Source: CAYQTE01 sp964420285
GTDB lineage: Bacteria > Planctomycetota > Phycisphaerae > Tepidisphaerales > Tepidisphaeraceae
NCBI GenBank assembly: GCA_964420285.1
Contig: CAYQTE010000040.1
Location: 1-40,798, forward strand
Length of the DNA: 40,798 nt
Reading direction: 5' to 3'
Shown: piece by piece, positions 1 to 7,066 of the stretch
Layout of the letters: each line of letters starts with the position of its first letter
Position numbering within the stretch: the first letter of the stretch is position 1
The notes under the pieces: model-generated
Seen by the model: the letters and a program-made list of their open reading frames with translations, nothing else
Databases searched by the model: none
Told to the model about the DNA's origin: nothing
Made by a program: the position numbers and the translations under genes

Positions 1-179
1 TTGTCGTAGCGTTCCACGCCGCCGCGCAGAAGCTGGCGCACATCGGCAATGCCGCGCTTGCCCTGGGCGGGCGGATCGCTGACGATGATCTGCACGCGCT
101 CCCCGTCCGGCAAGGGAAGATTCGTCACGCTCACCGTGCCACCGCGCACCACGGCCTGATCGACGCGATACAACGACAT
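1..179 (-). CDS. Antitoxin-like small protein, 5' part only
   Basis: The frame opens with ATG at 179 and runs off the window edge, giving 59 complete codons. The protein begins MSLYRVDQAVVRGGTVSVTN and continues with LPLPDGERVQIIV and then a basic stretch ending RGGVERYD. A short beta-rich segment of the type VxxGxVxVxxLPLPxGERVxVIV is common in small antitoxin-like proteins encoded beside PIN or RelE toxins; that assignment is inference because the partner lies outside the window. No Shine-Dalgarno is present. A perfect TATAAT lies 6 nt upstream of the ATG, so the mRNA may be leaderless. The gene is divergent from the S10 cluster. Confidence 0.6.
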   Translation of the reverse strand, partial: MSLYRVDQAVVRGGTVSVTNLPLPDGERVQIIVSDPPAQGKRGIADVRQLLRGGVERYD

Positions 180-185
180 GGTTCG

Positions 186-191
186 ATTATA
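186..191 (-). promoter_or_regulatory. Extended -10 box of the antitoxin-like gene
   Basis: On the minus strand the sequence reads TGCTATAAT, an extended -10 (TGn before a perfect TATAAT). Six bases separate it from the ATG at 179, so transcription would start at or next to the start codon. No good -35 is visible, which fits an extended -10 promoter. Confidence 0.6.
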
Positions 192-330
192 GCAAAAGAG
201 CGGTCCGAAGGCTCGCGGTTAACGCGCTATGTGATGATTCTTCCAAAATTGGCTGACGCAGCGTGCATTACCGGCTGCGGGCTCTTTCTTACGCCGTGCG
301 AAAACCGGAAAAATTCGCGCTCACGGAACC

Positions 331-358
331 TTGACAGACGGCCGGGTATCGCTAAATT
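331..358 (+). promoter_or_regulatory. Promoter of the S10 ribosomal cluster
   Basis: TTGACA at 331..336 and TAAATT at 353..358 are separated by 16 nt, a good sigma70-type promoter. Transcription would start near 365, leaving a leader of about 70 nt before rpsJ. No other convincing promoter was seen inside the cluster, so this is probably the main one. Confidence 0.6.
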
Positions 359-371
359 AACCCGTCTTTCA

Positions 372-403
372 CCGTTGCGCAAGGATTAAGAAATGCGAAA
401 CGG
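372..403 (+). promoter_or_regulatory. Hairpin in the S10 leader
   Basis: CCGTTGCGC (372..380) pairs with GCGAAACGG (395..403), giving eight pairs with one G.A mismatch and a 14-nt loop. It lies in the predicted rpsJ leader, the place where the E. coli S10 leader is controlled by L4. A matching role here is only a guess. Confidence 0.35.
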
Positions 404-435
404 GTGCGATTGAGACGAGAAGAGAAGGTAACGAG

Positions 436-744
436 ATGACCGGAGAGCGGATTCGGATACGGATGGAAGCCTACGATCACCGGGCCCTGGATGCCTCGGC
501 CAAGGAGATCGTGGATCATGCCAAGCGGACCAACGCGCGAGTGTGCGGTCCGATTCCGATTCCCACCCGGATCGAGCGGTATACGGTGCTGCGAAGCCCG
601 CATATTGACAAGAAAAGCCGCGAACAATTTGAAATGCGGACTCACAAACGCGTGATTGACATTTTCGAGCCGACGGCTCGCACCGTCGAGGCGCTCAATC
701 GCCTGGTTGTGCCGGCCGGCGTGTTTGTGAAGATCAAGGCTTGA
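436..744 (+). CDS. rpsJ: 30S ribosomal protein S10
   Basis: This 102-residue protein is the usual length for S10. It has the hallmark sequence KIxAYDHRALDASAKEIV-like segment near residues 10-28, the SPHIDKKSREQFEMRTHKR block around residues 54-72 and DIFEPTARTVEAL after it. S10 sits in the 30S head and in E. coli also pairs with NusB in antitermination. The ATG at 436 follows an AGAGAAGG ribosome-binding site at 421..428. It is the first gene of the S10 cluster, with L3 starting 180 nt later. The identification is secure. Confidence 0.97.
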   Translation: MTGERIRIRMEAYDHRALDASAKEIVDHAKRTNARVCGPIPIPTRIERYTVLRSPHIDKKSREQFEMRTHKRVIDIFEPTARTVEALNRLVVPAGVFVKIKA

Positions 745-923
745 CGCATTCGATATGCATTTTGCCCCCGCGATAGGACATCACGGGGGCAATTGATTGA
801 CGGAGCGTGGGGTTCATCCAAGAACCCGGTTGCCGGTTGGCCACGCGTCCCAGTGAGAGTGATTTTGTCGCGGCCGGTTGGAACGGATTGGAACGCGATG
901 GGTCGAGGAAGGTTACGGTAGCC

Positions 924-1601
924 ATGACGCCAGCCCTGTTGGGAACAAAAATCGGGATGACGCGGGTATACGACCCCAAGGGCACGGTTGTGCCGGTGAC
1001 GATCGTGCAGGTGGGCCCGTGCGCTGTGACCCAGGTGAAAACCGCGGCCAACGACGGGTACGAAGCCGTTCAGATCGGATATGACACGATCAAGGCGCGG
1101 TACAGCACGATGCCCCTGATCGGCCACGCCGCCAAGGCCGGTGTCGCGCCGCAGAGGCACTATCGTGAAGTCCGGCTCAAACAGCCCAGCGACATCGCGC
1201 CGGGAACCACGATCACCGCCGATGTCTTCAAGGACGTGCAGTTTGTCGATGTGGTCGGGACGAGCAAGGGCAAGGGATTTGCCGGCGTCATGAAGCGGTA
1301 TCATTTCGGCGGCCAGTGCGCGTCGCACGGCACAGAACGCAAGCACCGCTCGCCGGGCTCGATGGCGTCCTACGCGACATGGCGCGGCCAGTGTGGCAAG
1401 CCCAAGAAGGGCAAACGACTCAGCGGCCACATGGGTTCGGATCGCGTCACGACACGGAATCATCCACTGGTAAAGATCGACACGGAAAACAATCTGCTGC
1501 TCATCAAAGGAGCCTTGCCTGGACCAAACGGCGGGCTCCTTTTCGTGCGCAAGAGCATTACACGGGCCAATGTTGTGGCCAAGGAAGAGGCGGCAGCTTA
1601 G
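924..1601 (+). CDS. rplC: 50S ribosomal protein L3
   Basis: L3 is an early-assembly 23S rRNA-binding protein whose central loop reaches toward the peptidyl transferase centre. The 225-residue protein starts MTPALLGTKIGMTRVYD and carries the L3 signature KGKGFAGVMKRYHFGG (about 115-130) followed by SHG and HRSPGS. The start at 924 is preferred over the frame opening at 807 because GAGGAAGG lies 11 nt upstream and the family begins here. The loop after HRSPGS (residues 147-168) is longer than and unlike the E. coli IGQNQTPG loop and lacks its methylated glutamine context. L4 follows after 18 nt. Confidence 0.96.
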   Translation: MTPALLGTKIGMTRVYDPKGTVVPVTIVQVGPCAVTQVKTAANDGYEAVQIGYDTIKARYSTMPLIGHAAKAGVAPQRHYREVRLKQPSDIAPGTTITADVFKDVQFVDVVGTSKGKGFAGVMKRYHFGGQCASHGTERKHRSPGSMASYATWRGQCGKPKKGKRLSGHMGSDRVTTRNHPLVKIDTENNLLLIKGALPGPNGGLLFVRKSITRANVVAKEEAAA

Positions 1602-1619
1602 CCGTTGCGGGAATCAGCC

Positions 1620-2234
1620 ATGCTTGAAGTTCCGGTATACGATCAGAACGGTACGAAGCTCGAAAGCGTGCAGGTCGATGAGGCCAAGCTCGGCGGCACG
1701 GTGCGCCATAACCTGCTCAAGCAGGCTTTGGTGATGTACCACGCCAACAAGCGGCAGGGCACGGTTCGCACTCAGGCCCGCGGCGAAGTGGCCGGTTCGA
1801 CACGAAAAATTTTCCGCCAGAAGGGCACCGGCAACGCCCGCATGGGCACGATCCGCCAGCCGGTGCGACGCGGCGGCGGCCATGCCAAGCAGAAGCGGCC
1901 CAAGGACTGGCGGCTGGCACTGCCGAAAAAGGCCCGCCGGCTGGCGCGCGACAGTGCAATCCTGAGCAAGATCGAAAGCCAGGACATCCGGGTTGTCGAT
2001 CAGATCACGTTCGCCGAAGCCAAGACCAAACACATGGCCAAGGTGTACAAGGCCCTGGGCATCGAGCGAACCTGCCTGCTGGCGCTGACGGGGCCGGATG
2101 CCGTCCTGGAAAAATCCGCCCGCAATCTCGCCAGCACGACGCTGACCACCGTGAGTCAGCTCAACGCGTGGGACATTCTGGCCAACCGAACCCTGCTGCT
2201 TACCAAGGCGGGTCTGGAAAAACTGCTGGCCTAA
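1620..2234 (+). CDS. rplD: 50S ribosomal protein L4
   Basis: L4 binds 23S rRNA and lines the exit tunnel with a long loop; in E. coli it also represses the S10 operon. The 204-residue protein has the tunnel-loop block RKIFRQKGTGNARMG at about 63-77 followed by RQPVRRGGG. I chose ATG 1620 because the family starts with the strand LEVPVYDQNG and because this start lies just behind the L3 stop; an in-frame ATG at 1605 would add MRESA with no family support. Only a weak GGGA-type ribosome-binding site is visible. L23 follows after 13 nt. Confidence 0.95.
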   Translation: MLEVPVYDQNGTKLESVQVDEAKLGGTVRHNLLKQALVMYHANKRQGTVRTQARGEVAGSTRKIFRQKGTGNARMGTIRQPVRRGGGHAKQKRPKDWRLALPKKARRLARDSAILSKIESQDIRVVDQITFAEAKTKHMAKVYKALGIERTCLLALTGPDAVLEKSARNLASTTLTTVSQLNAWDILANRTLLLTKAGLEKLLA

Positions 2235-2247
2235 GAGAGCCGACGAC

Positions 2248-2526
2248 ATGGACGACATCAACATCATCATCCGCCCGCTGGTCACTGAAAAGAGCACGCA
2301 CCAGCAGCAGACGATCAATACGTATGCCTTCGAGGTTGCGCTGACCGCCAACAAGATGCAGGTCCGCCAGGCCGTCGAGCGACTCTACAAGGTCAAGGTG
2401 CAGGACGTTCGCACCATGCAGCGCAAGGGCAAGCCGCGACGCTCGCGCAACAAGATCGGCCATACCGGCCACTGGAAGCGCGCGATCGTCACGCTGCAAG
2501 AGGATTCACGAATCGAGTTGTTCTAA
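2248..2526 (+). CDS. rplW: 50S ribosomal protein L23
   Basis: L23 sits at the tunnel exit and forms the docking site for trigger factor and SRP. The 92-residue protein has the family start IIIRPLVTEKST (residues 6-17), the middle NTYAFEV and KMQVRQAVERLYKVKV, and a basic KGKPRRSRNKIGHTGHWKRA loop. The ATG follows GAGAGCCGACG with only a weak ribosome-binding site. It lies 13 nt after L4 and 65 nt before L2, in the canonical order. Length is normal for bacteria. Confidence 0.95.
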   Translation: MDDINIIIRPLVTEKSTHQQQTINTYAFEVALTANKMQVRQAVERLYKVKVQDVRTMQRKGKPRRSRNKIGHTGHWKRAIVTLQEDSRIELF

Positions 2527-2591
2527 CGAAAGAAGCCGCGGCCAAGCCATTTGGCCGGTTATGTCCCGGACAGGGATCGCAAAGGTACGCC

Positions 2592-3458
2592 ATGCCGATC
2601 AAATATTACAATCCGACAAGTCCCGGCCGCCGGGCGGGATCGGTCATCGATTACAACGCGATCCTCACCAAGTGGAAGCCCGAGCCTTCGCTGACCAAGG
2701 GCCAGCGCCGCGCCAACGGCCGAAACCACCACGGAGTGATCACCGCCAAGCATCACGGCGGCGGCAATAAGCGACTGTATCGCTTCATCGACTTCAAGCG
2801 CACCAAGGACGCCATGCCCGCCAAGGTCATGGCGATCGAATACGATCCCAACCGCTCTGTTTTCATCGCCCTGATCCAATACGAAGACAAGACCAAGTCC
2901 TACATTTTGTGTCCCAACGGCCTGAAAGTCGGAGCGACGGTATCAAGCGGTCCCGATGCCCCTCCCGAAATCGGCAATTGCCTCCCCCTGACCAACATCC
3001 CCACCGGCCTTGAAATCCACAATATCGAAATGAACCCCGGCCAGGGCGGCAAGCTGGTGCGATCGGCCGGCGGCGTCGGACGCCTGGGCGCCCGCGAAGG
3101 CGAATGGGCCGTGGTCATCCTTTCCAGCGGCGAAATGCGTCGCGTGCGCAGCGCCTGCCGGGCGACGATCGGGCAGCTTGGGAATCTGGACTGGATCAAC
3201 GTGAGCATAGGCAAAGCCGGGCGGATGCGGCACATGGGCAAGCGGCCGCACACTCGCGCCAAGGCGATGAACCCGATCGACCATCCGCTGGGCGGCGGCG
3301 AAGGCCGCAGCAACGGCGGGCGTCATCCGGTGAGCAAGACGGGCGTGCCGGCCAAGGGCGGCATCACCCGCAATCCGCGAAAGAACAGTGAGAAGCTGAT
3401 CCTGCGCCGCCGTAAGTTCGGCACGCATCAGCAGCGGCCGCAGACGGTGAACATCTGA
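2592..3458 (+). CDS. rplB: 50S ribosomal protein L2
   Basis: L2 is a universal 23S rRNA-binding protein needed for subunit joining and peptidyl transferase assembly. The 288-residue protein starts MPIKYYNPTSPGRR, has the NGRNHHGVITAKHHGGGNKR block (about 44-62), and the C-terminal part with MNPIDHPLGGGEGR, which holds the conserved histidine region near the catalytic centre. The C-terminal end LILRRRKFGTHQQRPQTVNI is about ten residues longer than in E. coli. L23 precedes it and S19 follows after 37 nt. Confidence 0.97.
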   Translation: MPIKYYNPTSPGRRAGSVIDYNAILTKWKPEPSLTKGQRRANGRNHHGVITAKHHGGGNKRLYRFIDFKRTKDAMPAKVMAIEYDPNRSVFIALIQYEDKTKSYILCPNGLKVGATVSSGPDAPPEIGNCLPLTNIPTGLEIHNIEMNPGQGGKLVRSAGGVGRLGAREGEWAVVILSSGEMRRVRSACRATIGQLGNLDWINVSIGKAGRMRHMGKRPHTRAKAMNPIDHPLGGGEGRSNGGRHPVSKTGVPAKGGITRNPRKNSEKLILRRRKFGTHQQRPQTVNI

Positions 3459-3495
3459 TCGAGGCGTTGAGGGGCCAGAAGCCCCGGAGTGAAGC

Positions 3496-3792
3496 ATGAG
3501 CCGAAGCGCAAAAAAAGGCCCGTTCGTGAACGAGAAGCTGTTCCGGAAGGTCTCGAAGCTGAACGAGAACCGGGCCAAGCAGCCGATCAAGACGTGGGCG
3601 CGATCCTGCACGATCATCCCCGAGTTCGTGGGGCACACGTTCGAGGTTCACAACGGGAACAAGTTCCTGAAGGTGTTCGTGCAGGAAGACATGGTAGGAC
3701 ACAAACTGGGCGAATTTGCGCCGACCCGGATTTTCCGCGGCCACAGCGGTCGCAAGGCGGCCACGCCCACGACGGCGGCAGCGCCGGCGTGA
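3496..3792 (+). CDS. rpsS: 30S ribosomal protein S19
   Basis: S19 lies in the 30S head, pairs with S13 and contacts the A-site finger of 23S rRNA. The 98-residue protein begins MSRSAKKGPFVNEKL and has the signature RSCTIIPEFVGHTFEVHNGNKF (about 36-57) and FVQEDMVGHKLGEFAPTR. A short alanine/threonine tail closes it. The ATG follows GGAGTGAAGC. L22 starts 22 nt after the stop. Identification is secure. Confidence 0.96.
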   Translation: MSRSAKKGPFVNEKLFRKVSKLNENRAKQPIKTWARSCTIIPEFVGHTFEVHNGNKFLKVFVQEDMVGHKLGEFAPTRIFRGHSGRKAATPTTAAAPA

Positions 3793-3814
3793 TGGTCGCG
3801 TGAGTACGAGGTGA

Positions 3815-4156
3815 ATGATGCCGTATCTGGCCAAACATCGATTTGCTCGCATCGCTCCGCGAAAGGCGCGGCGGCTGATGGATTTGATCCGCGGCCGCGA
3901 CGTCGACGACGCGATCACGCTGCTGCGATTCAGCAAGCAGCGGGCGAGCGGAATGATCGAGCAGGTGGTGCGTTCGGCCGTGGCCAACGCCAACGAACAG
4001 GAAGTCGCCAGCCGCCGGACGCTTTTTGTCGCCAGGGCCTGGGTTGATCCGGGTCCGACGATCAAGCGGTTTCAGCCGAAAGATCGCGGCAAGGCGTATT
4101 CGATCATGAAACGCACCAGCCACCTGGTGGTGACTCTGGACGAGCGGAAGGAATAG
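3815..4156 (+). CDS. rplV: 50S ribosomal protein L22
   Basis: L22 binds all domains of 23S rRNA and, with L4, narrows the exit tunnel through a beta hairpin. The 113-residue protein starts YLAKHRFARIAPRKARRLMD and ends with RGKAYSIMKRTSHLVVTLDERK, which is the tunnel hairpin and last strand. Two ATG codons in tandem (3815 and 3818) could both serve; ACGAGGTGA lies just before. The 87-nt gap to rpsC contains a perfect small hairpin at 4207..4224. Confidence 0.95.
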   Translation: MMPYLAKHRFARIAPRKARRLMDLIRGRDVDDAITLLRFSKQRASGMIEQVVRSAVANANEQEVASRRTLFVARAWVDPGPTIKRFQPKDRGKAYSIMKRTSHLVVTLDERKE

Positions 4157-4206
4157 TTGATCGTCGGGTGCGGCGGAATGCGATCGAGCGAAAGAGGACT
4201 TCAGTC

Positions 4207-4224
4207 GCCCGCTGTTGTGCGGGC
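4207..4224 (+). promoter_or_regulatory. Intercistronic hairpin between L22 and S3
   Basis: GCCCGC (4207..4212) and GCGGGC (4219..4224) form a perfect 6-bp stem with the 6-nt loop TGTTGT, ending 19 nt before the rpsC ATG. No T-run follows, so it is not a typical terminator; it could be an mRNA processing or stability element. Confidence 0.4.
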
Positions 4225-4243
4225 ATGAATCGGAAAGACGAAC

Positions 4244-4942
4244 ATGGGTCAGAAGGTCAACCCAACCGGATTTCGAGTCGGCATCACCGAGGACTGGAAG
4301 AGCCGCTGGTACGCGCCCAAGGCAGCGTTCGGCGACTTCCTCGTCGAGGATCAGAAGGTCCGCCGCATGATCGACGACAAGCTCAACCGCCGCCCGCCGT
4401 TTGCGGCCGTCGCCGACGTGCTCATCGAACGCACGCGCGAGGAAGTGACGATCACGCTGCGGACGGCCCGGCCGGGTCTGGTCATCGGCCCCAAGGGTGC
4501 TGAAGTCGACAAGCTCCGCGAGGAACTTGAAGACCTGATCAAGCGCAAGGTCGCGCCCCTGAAGGTGATCGAGATCAAGAATCCGGACCTGAATTCGCAG
4601 CTTGTTGCCGAGGCGATCGCCGAGCAACTGAAAAAGCGGGCGAGCTTCCGGCGGGTGATGAAACTGCGGCAGGAAGCGACGATGCAGGCCGGCGCCAAGG
4701 GCATCCGCATTTCCGTCAGCGGCCGGCTGGGCGGCGCGGAAATCGCCCGGTGCGAGAAGTCGACGGTTGGATCGGTTCCTCTGACGACGTTGCAGGCGGA
4801 CGTGAATTACGGGCACGCGACGGCGTTCACGACCTACGGCGCGATCGGCGTGAAGGTGTGGATCTATCGCGGCCTGTACGGCGAGGAAGTTCTGGAAACC
4901 GACGTGCGGCCCGGCGGCCCGATGCGTCGCGGCCGGCGATAA
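4244..4942 (+). CDS. rpsC: 30S ribosomal protein S3
   Basis: S3 forms part of the mRNA entry channel and has helicase-like activity with S4 and S5. The 232-residue protein starts MGQKVNPTGFRVGITEDWKS. The KH domain carries the GxxG loop in GLVIGPKGAEVDKLREEL (about 82-99). The C-terminal domain has KGIRISVSGRLGGAEIAR and the final VWIYRG segment. GGAAAG 6-11 nt before the ATG is a good ribosome-binding site. Length matches the family, and L16 follows after 68 nt. Confidence 0.97.
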   Translation: MGQKVNPTGFRVGITEDWKSRWYAPKAAFGDFLVEDQKVRRMIDDKLNRRPPFAAVADVLIERTREEVTITLRTARPGLVIGPKGAEVDKLREELEDLIKRKVAPLKVIEIKNPDLNSQLVAEAIAEQLKKRASFRRVMKLRQEATMQAGAKGIRISVSGRLGGAEIARCEKSTVGSVPLTTLQADVNYGHATAFTTYGAIGVKVWIYRGLYGEEVLETDVRPGGPMRRGRR

Positions 4943-5010
4943 AATCGAAGCCCGCACGAAAGTCGTTCGGAAGTGTGTGAGACGGAAGTGACAAGGAAAC
5001 TGGTGAAGTC

Positions 5011-5433
5011 ATGGCGATGATGCCCAAGCGGGTTCGATACCGCAAAAGCCAGCGCGGCAAGATGAGAGGAAACGCGACGCGCGGGAACACCGTGGCGTTC
5101 GGCGAATACGGCTTGCAGGCGATGCAGGGCGCGTGGATCACGGCCCGGCAGATCGAGGCCGGTCGTGTCGCATGCAGCCATTTCCTTCATCGCGAAGGTC
5201 GCGTGTTCATCCGGATTTTCCCGCACAAGCCGGTGTCGGGCAAACCCCTGGAAACCCGCATGGGCAAGGGCAAGGGCGAGCCGGAATACTGGGTGGCGAT
5301 CGTCAAGCCGGGCACGATGATGTTCGAGGTGACCGGCGTGGACGAGGCGACGGCCAAGCGGACGCTGGCCCGGGTGGCGCACAAGCTGCCGATCCGGACG
5401 CGGTTTGTTCATCGGCGGCACGCGGTGGCGTAG
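5011..5433 (+). CDS. rplP: 50S ribosomal protein L16
   Basis: L16 organises the A-site tRNA pocket of the large subunit. The 140-residue protein starts MAMMPKRVRYRKSQRGKM and contains FGEYGLQAMQGAWITARQIE (about 31-50), and KPLETRMGKGKGEPEYWVA, the block that holds the arginine hydroxylated by RoxA-type enzymes in E. coli. Length is typical. The stop overlaps the ribosome-binding site of rpmC (TAGGAG), so L16 and L29 are probably translationally coupled. Confidence 0.97.
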   Translation: MAMMPKRVRYRKSQRGKMRGNATRGNTVAFGEYGLQAMQGAWITARQIEAGRVACSHFLHREGRVFIRIFPHKPVSGKPLETRMGKGKGEPEYWVAIVKPGTMMFEVTGVDEATAKRTLARVAHKLPIRTRFVHRRHAVA

Positions 5434-5443
5434 GAGCCCGTAC

Positions 5444-5728
5444 ATGAAGACCAAAGAGATACGAAACAAGGAAGACGCCTATCTGGTCCATGAGCTGAAG
5501 GACAAGATGCGTCATCTGTTCGATCTGCGGACGCAGGCGATCACGGAAAAGCTGGAAGACCCCAGCCAGATCAACAAGACGCGGCGGGACATCGCGCGAA
5601 TCAAGACGGTTCTGCGCGAGCGGAATTTGAAAATCGCGCGGCACGACGATGCCCCGGTGACCACGACCCTGCCGGTCGCGTCGGCGGCGGAAGCGGCCAC
5701 GCCAGGCGCGGCACCAACACAGGCGTAA
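5444..5728 (+). CDS. rpmC: 50S ribosomal protein L29
   Basis: L29 lies at the tunnel exit next to L23. The start is ATG 5444 (MKTKEIRNKED), ten nt behind the L16 stop and 7 nt from TAGGAG; an upstream frame to 5405 lies inside rplP. The core of two helices spans about residues 1-66 (LVHELKDKMRHLFDLRTQ, then INKTRRDIARIKTVLRER). Residues 67-94 form an extra alanine/threonine/proline tail not found in E. coli L29 (63 residues). S17 follows at once. Confidence 0.93.
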   Translation: MKTKEIRNKEDAYLVHELKDKMRHLFDLRTQAITEKLEDPSQINKTRRDIARIKTVLRERNLKIARHDDAPVTTTLPVASAAEAATPGAAPTQA

Positions 5729-5752
5729 TCCCATGTGCAACGGCGGACGATC

Positions 5753-6130
5753 ATGAGTGAATCAACGACTACGACAACCACCCCGGCCGCAACGCCGACA
5801 AAATCAGTCTCCAGCGCGGAGCGATCCGACTTGCGGACCATCCGCGGCGTGGTGGCCTCCGACAAGGCGCCCAAGACGATCAAGGTGGTCGTGGACTACC
5901 AGACGCGCAATGCGAAATACGGCAAGTACATGCGCCGCCGAACCGTCCTTCATGCCCACGACGAAAAACGCGAGGCGCACGAGGGCGATACGGTTGAAAT
6001 CGCCGAGTGCCGGCCCCTCAGCCGGCACAAGCACCATCGGCTGCTGCGGATCATCGAGCGCGCGCCGGAGCGCGCGGTGCAGGTGTCGGCCGAGGAAGTG
6101 ATGACGGGCAAGGCGCCGGAGGCTCGATAG
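5753..6130 (+). CDS. rpsQ: 30S ribosomal protein S17
   Basis: S17 is an OB-fold primary binder of 16S rRNA. With the start at 5753 the protein has 125 residues; an in-frame ATG at 5735 would add MQRRTI. The OB-fold core spans about 28-105: IRGVVASDKAPKTIKVVV, KYGKYMRRRTVLHAHDE and DTVEIAECRPLSRHKHHRL. A threonine/proline-rich N-terminal stretch (residues 4-20) and a C-terminal extension of about 20 residues make it longer than E. coli S17 (84). L14 begins 69 nt downstream. Confidence 0.94.
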   Translation: MSESTTTTTTPAATPTKSVSSAERSDLRTIRGVVASDKAPKTIKVVVDYQTRNAKYGKYMRRRTVLHAHDEKREAHEGDTVEIAECRPLSRHKHHRLLRIIERAPERAVQVSAEEVMTGKAPEAR

Positions 6131-6199
6131 GAGCAAGCGGCGGCAATGCGAGCGGGATGCGGCCGGTCAAACGTCCGCCTCGCCCAGGTGTGATCGACC

Positions 6200-6586
6200 A
6201 TGATTCAGCAGCAGACGTACGTTGACATCGCGGATAACAGCGGCGCCAAGCAGGGCATGTGCATCAAGGTTCTGCGCGGCAGCAGCTCCAAGGGCAAGTT
6301 CAAGCGCAAGGTGGCGCACGTCGGCGACATCATCATCTGCGCCGTGAAGAAATCGATGCCGTCGGGCGAGATCAAGCAGGGCGAGATCATCCGCTGCGTG
6401 GTGGTCCGCACCCGCCAGCCCACCCGGCGCAGCGACGGAAGCTATGTGCGGTTCGACCGCAACGCCGCCGTGGTGATCGACAAGGAGAACAACCCGCGCG
6501 GCACCCGCATCTTCGGTGCCGTTGCCCGCGAACTGCGAGAGAAGAACTTCATGAAGATCGTCTCCCTGGCCAGCGAAGTGGTCTGA
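6200..6586 (+). CDS. rplN: 50S ribosomal protein L14
   Basis: L14 bridges the subunits (bridge B5/B8) and is the binding site of the silencing factor RsfS. The 128-residue protein starts MIQQQTYVDIADNSGAKQ and has the family blocks VGDIIICAVKKSMP and GSYVRFDRNAAVVIDKEN followed by PRGTRIFGAVARELREKNFMK. It is about six residues longer than E. coli L14. It begins the spc part of the cluster and is followed by L24 after a 74-nt gap. Confidence 0.97.
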   Translation: MIQQQTYVDIADNSGAKQGMCIKVLRGSSSKGKFKRKVAHVGDIIICAVKKSMPSGEIKQGEIIRCVVVRTRQPTRRSDGSYVRFDRNAAVVIDKENNPRGTRIFGAVARELREKNFMKIVSLASEVV

Positions 6587-6660
6587 GACGGCGGACCGTT
6601 GACGGTGAATTGCGGCCGGTGGCGGGCGAGAGAGTTGTTGGTGTTTGGAAAGGAATTGCG

Positions 6661-7017
6661 ATGGCGCGGCACATTAAGACGGGCGACCAGGTGATGGTGC
6701 TCACCGGTGACGACAAGGGAAGAGTCGGCCGCGTTCTGCGCGTCATGCCGGACAAGAACAAGGTCGTCGTGGAAGGCATCAACCGCAAGTGGAAGCACGT
6801 GCGGCCGAGCCAGCGGCATCCGTCCGGCGGCCGTATCCAGAAGGACGCGGCCATCCACATCAGCAATGTGCTGCCGTTGGATACCGTCAGTGGCCGGGGC
6901 CAGCGCGTGCGGTTTGCCGAGCGAGACGGCGTGAAGCATCGCGTGACCGTCAAGGGCACGGACCTGGGCGTGGTGGGACGTAAGGCCGCCAAGGCGGCCG
7001 GTTCGGCCGCGCAATAG
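6661..7017 (+). CDS. rplX: 50S ribosomal protein L24
   Basis: L24 is an assembly initiator for the 50S subunit. The protein starts at ATG 6661 (MARHIKTGDQVMVLTGDDKG) behind a GGAAAGGA ribosome-binding site at 6647..6654; the same frame is open far upstream, through rplN, but that part is a shadow. The KOW motif (GDQVMVLTGDDKGRVGRVLRV, about residues 8-28) is clear. Length is 118, a little longer than E. coli (104), with an alanine/lysine-rich end. L5 follows after 49 nt. Confidence 0.95.
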   Translation: MARHIKTGDQVMVLTGDDKGRVGRVLRVMPDKNKVVVEGINRKWKHVRPSQRHPSGGRIQKDAAIHISNVLPLDTVSGRGQRVRFAERDGVKHRVTVKGTDLGVVGRKAAKAAGSAAQ

Positions 7018-7066
7018 ACTGCGAAATGCGATAACTGCACCGGAACAACACGAGTCGAGGCGAGCG

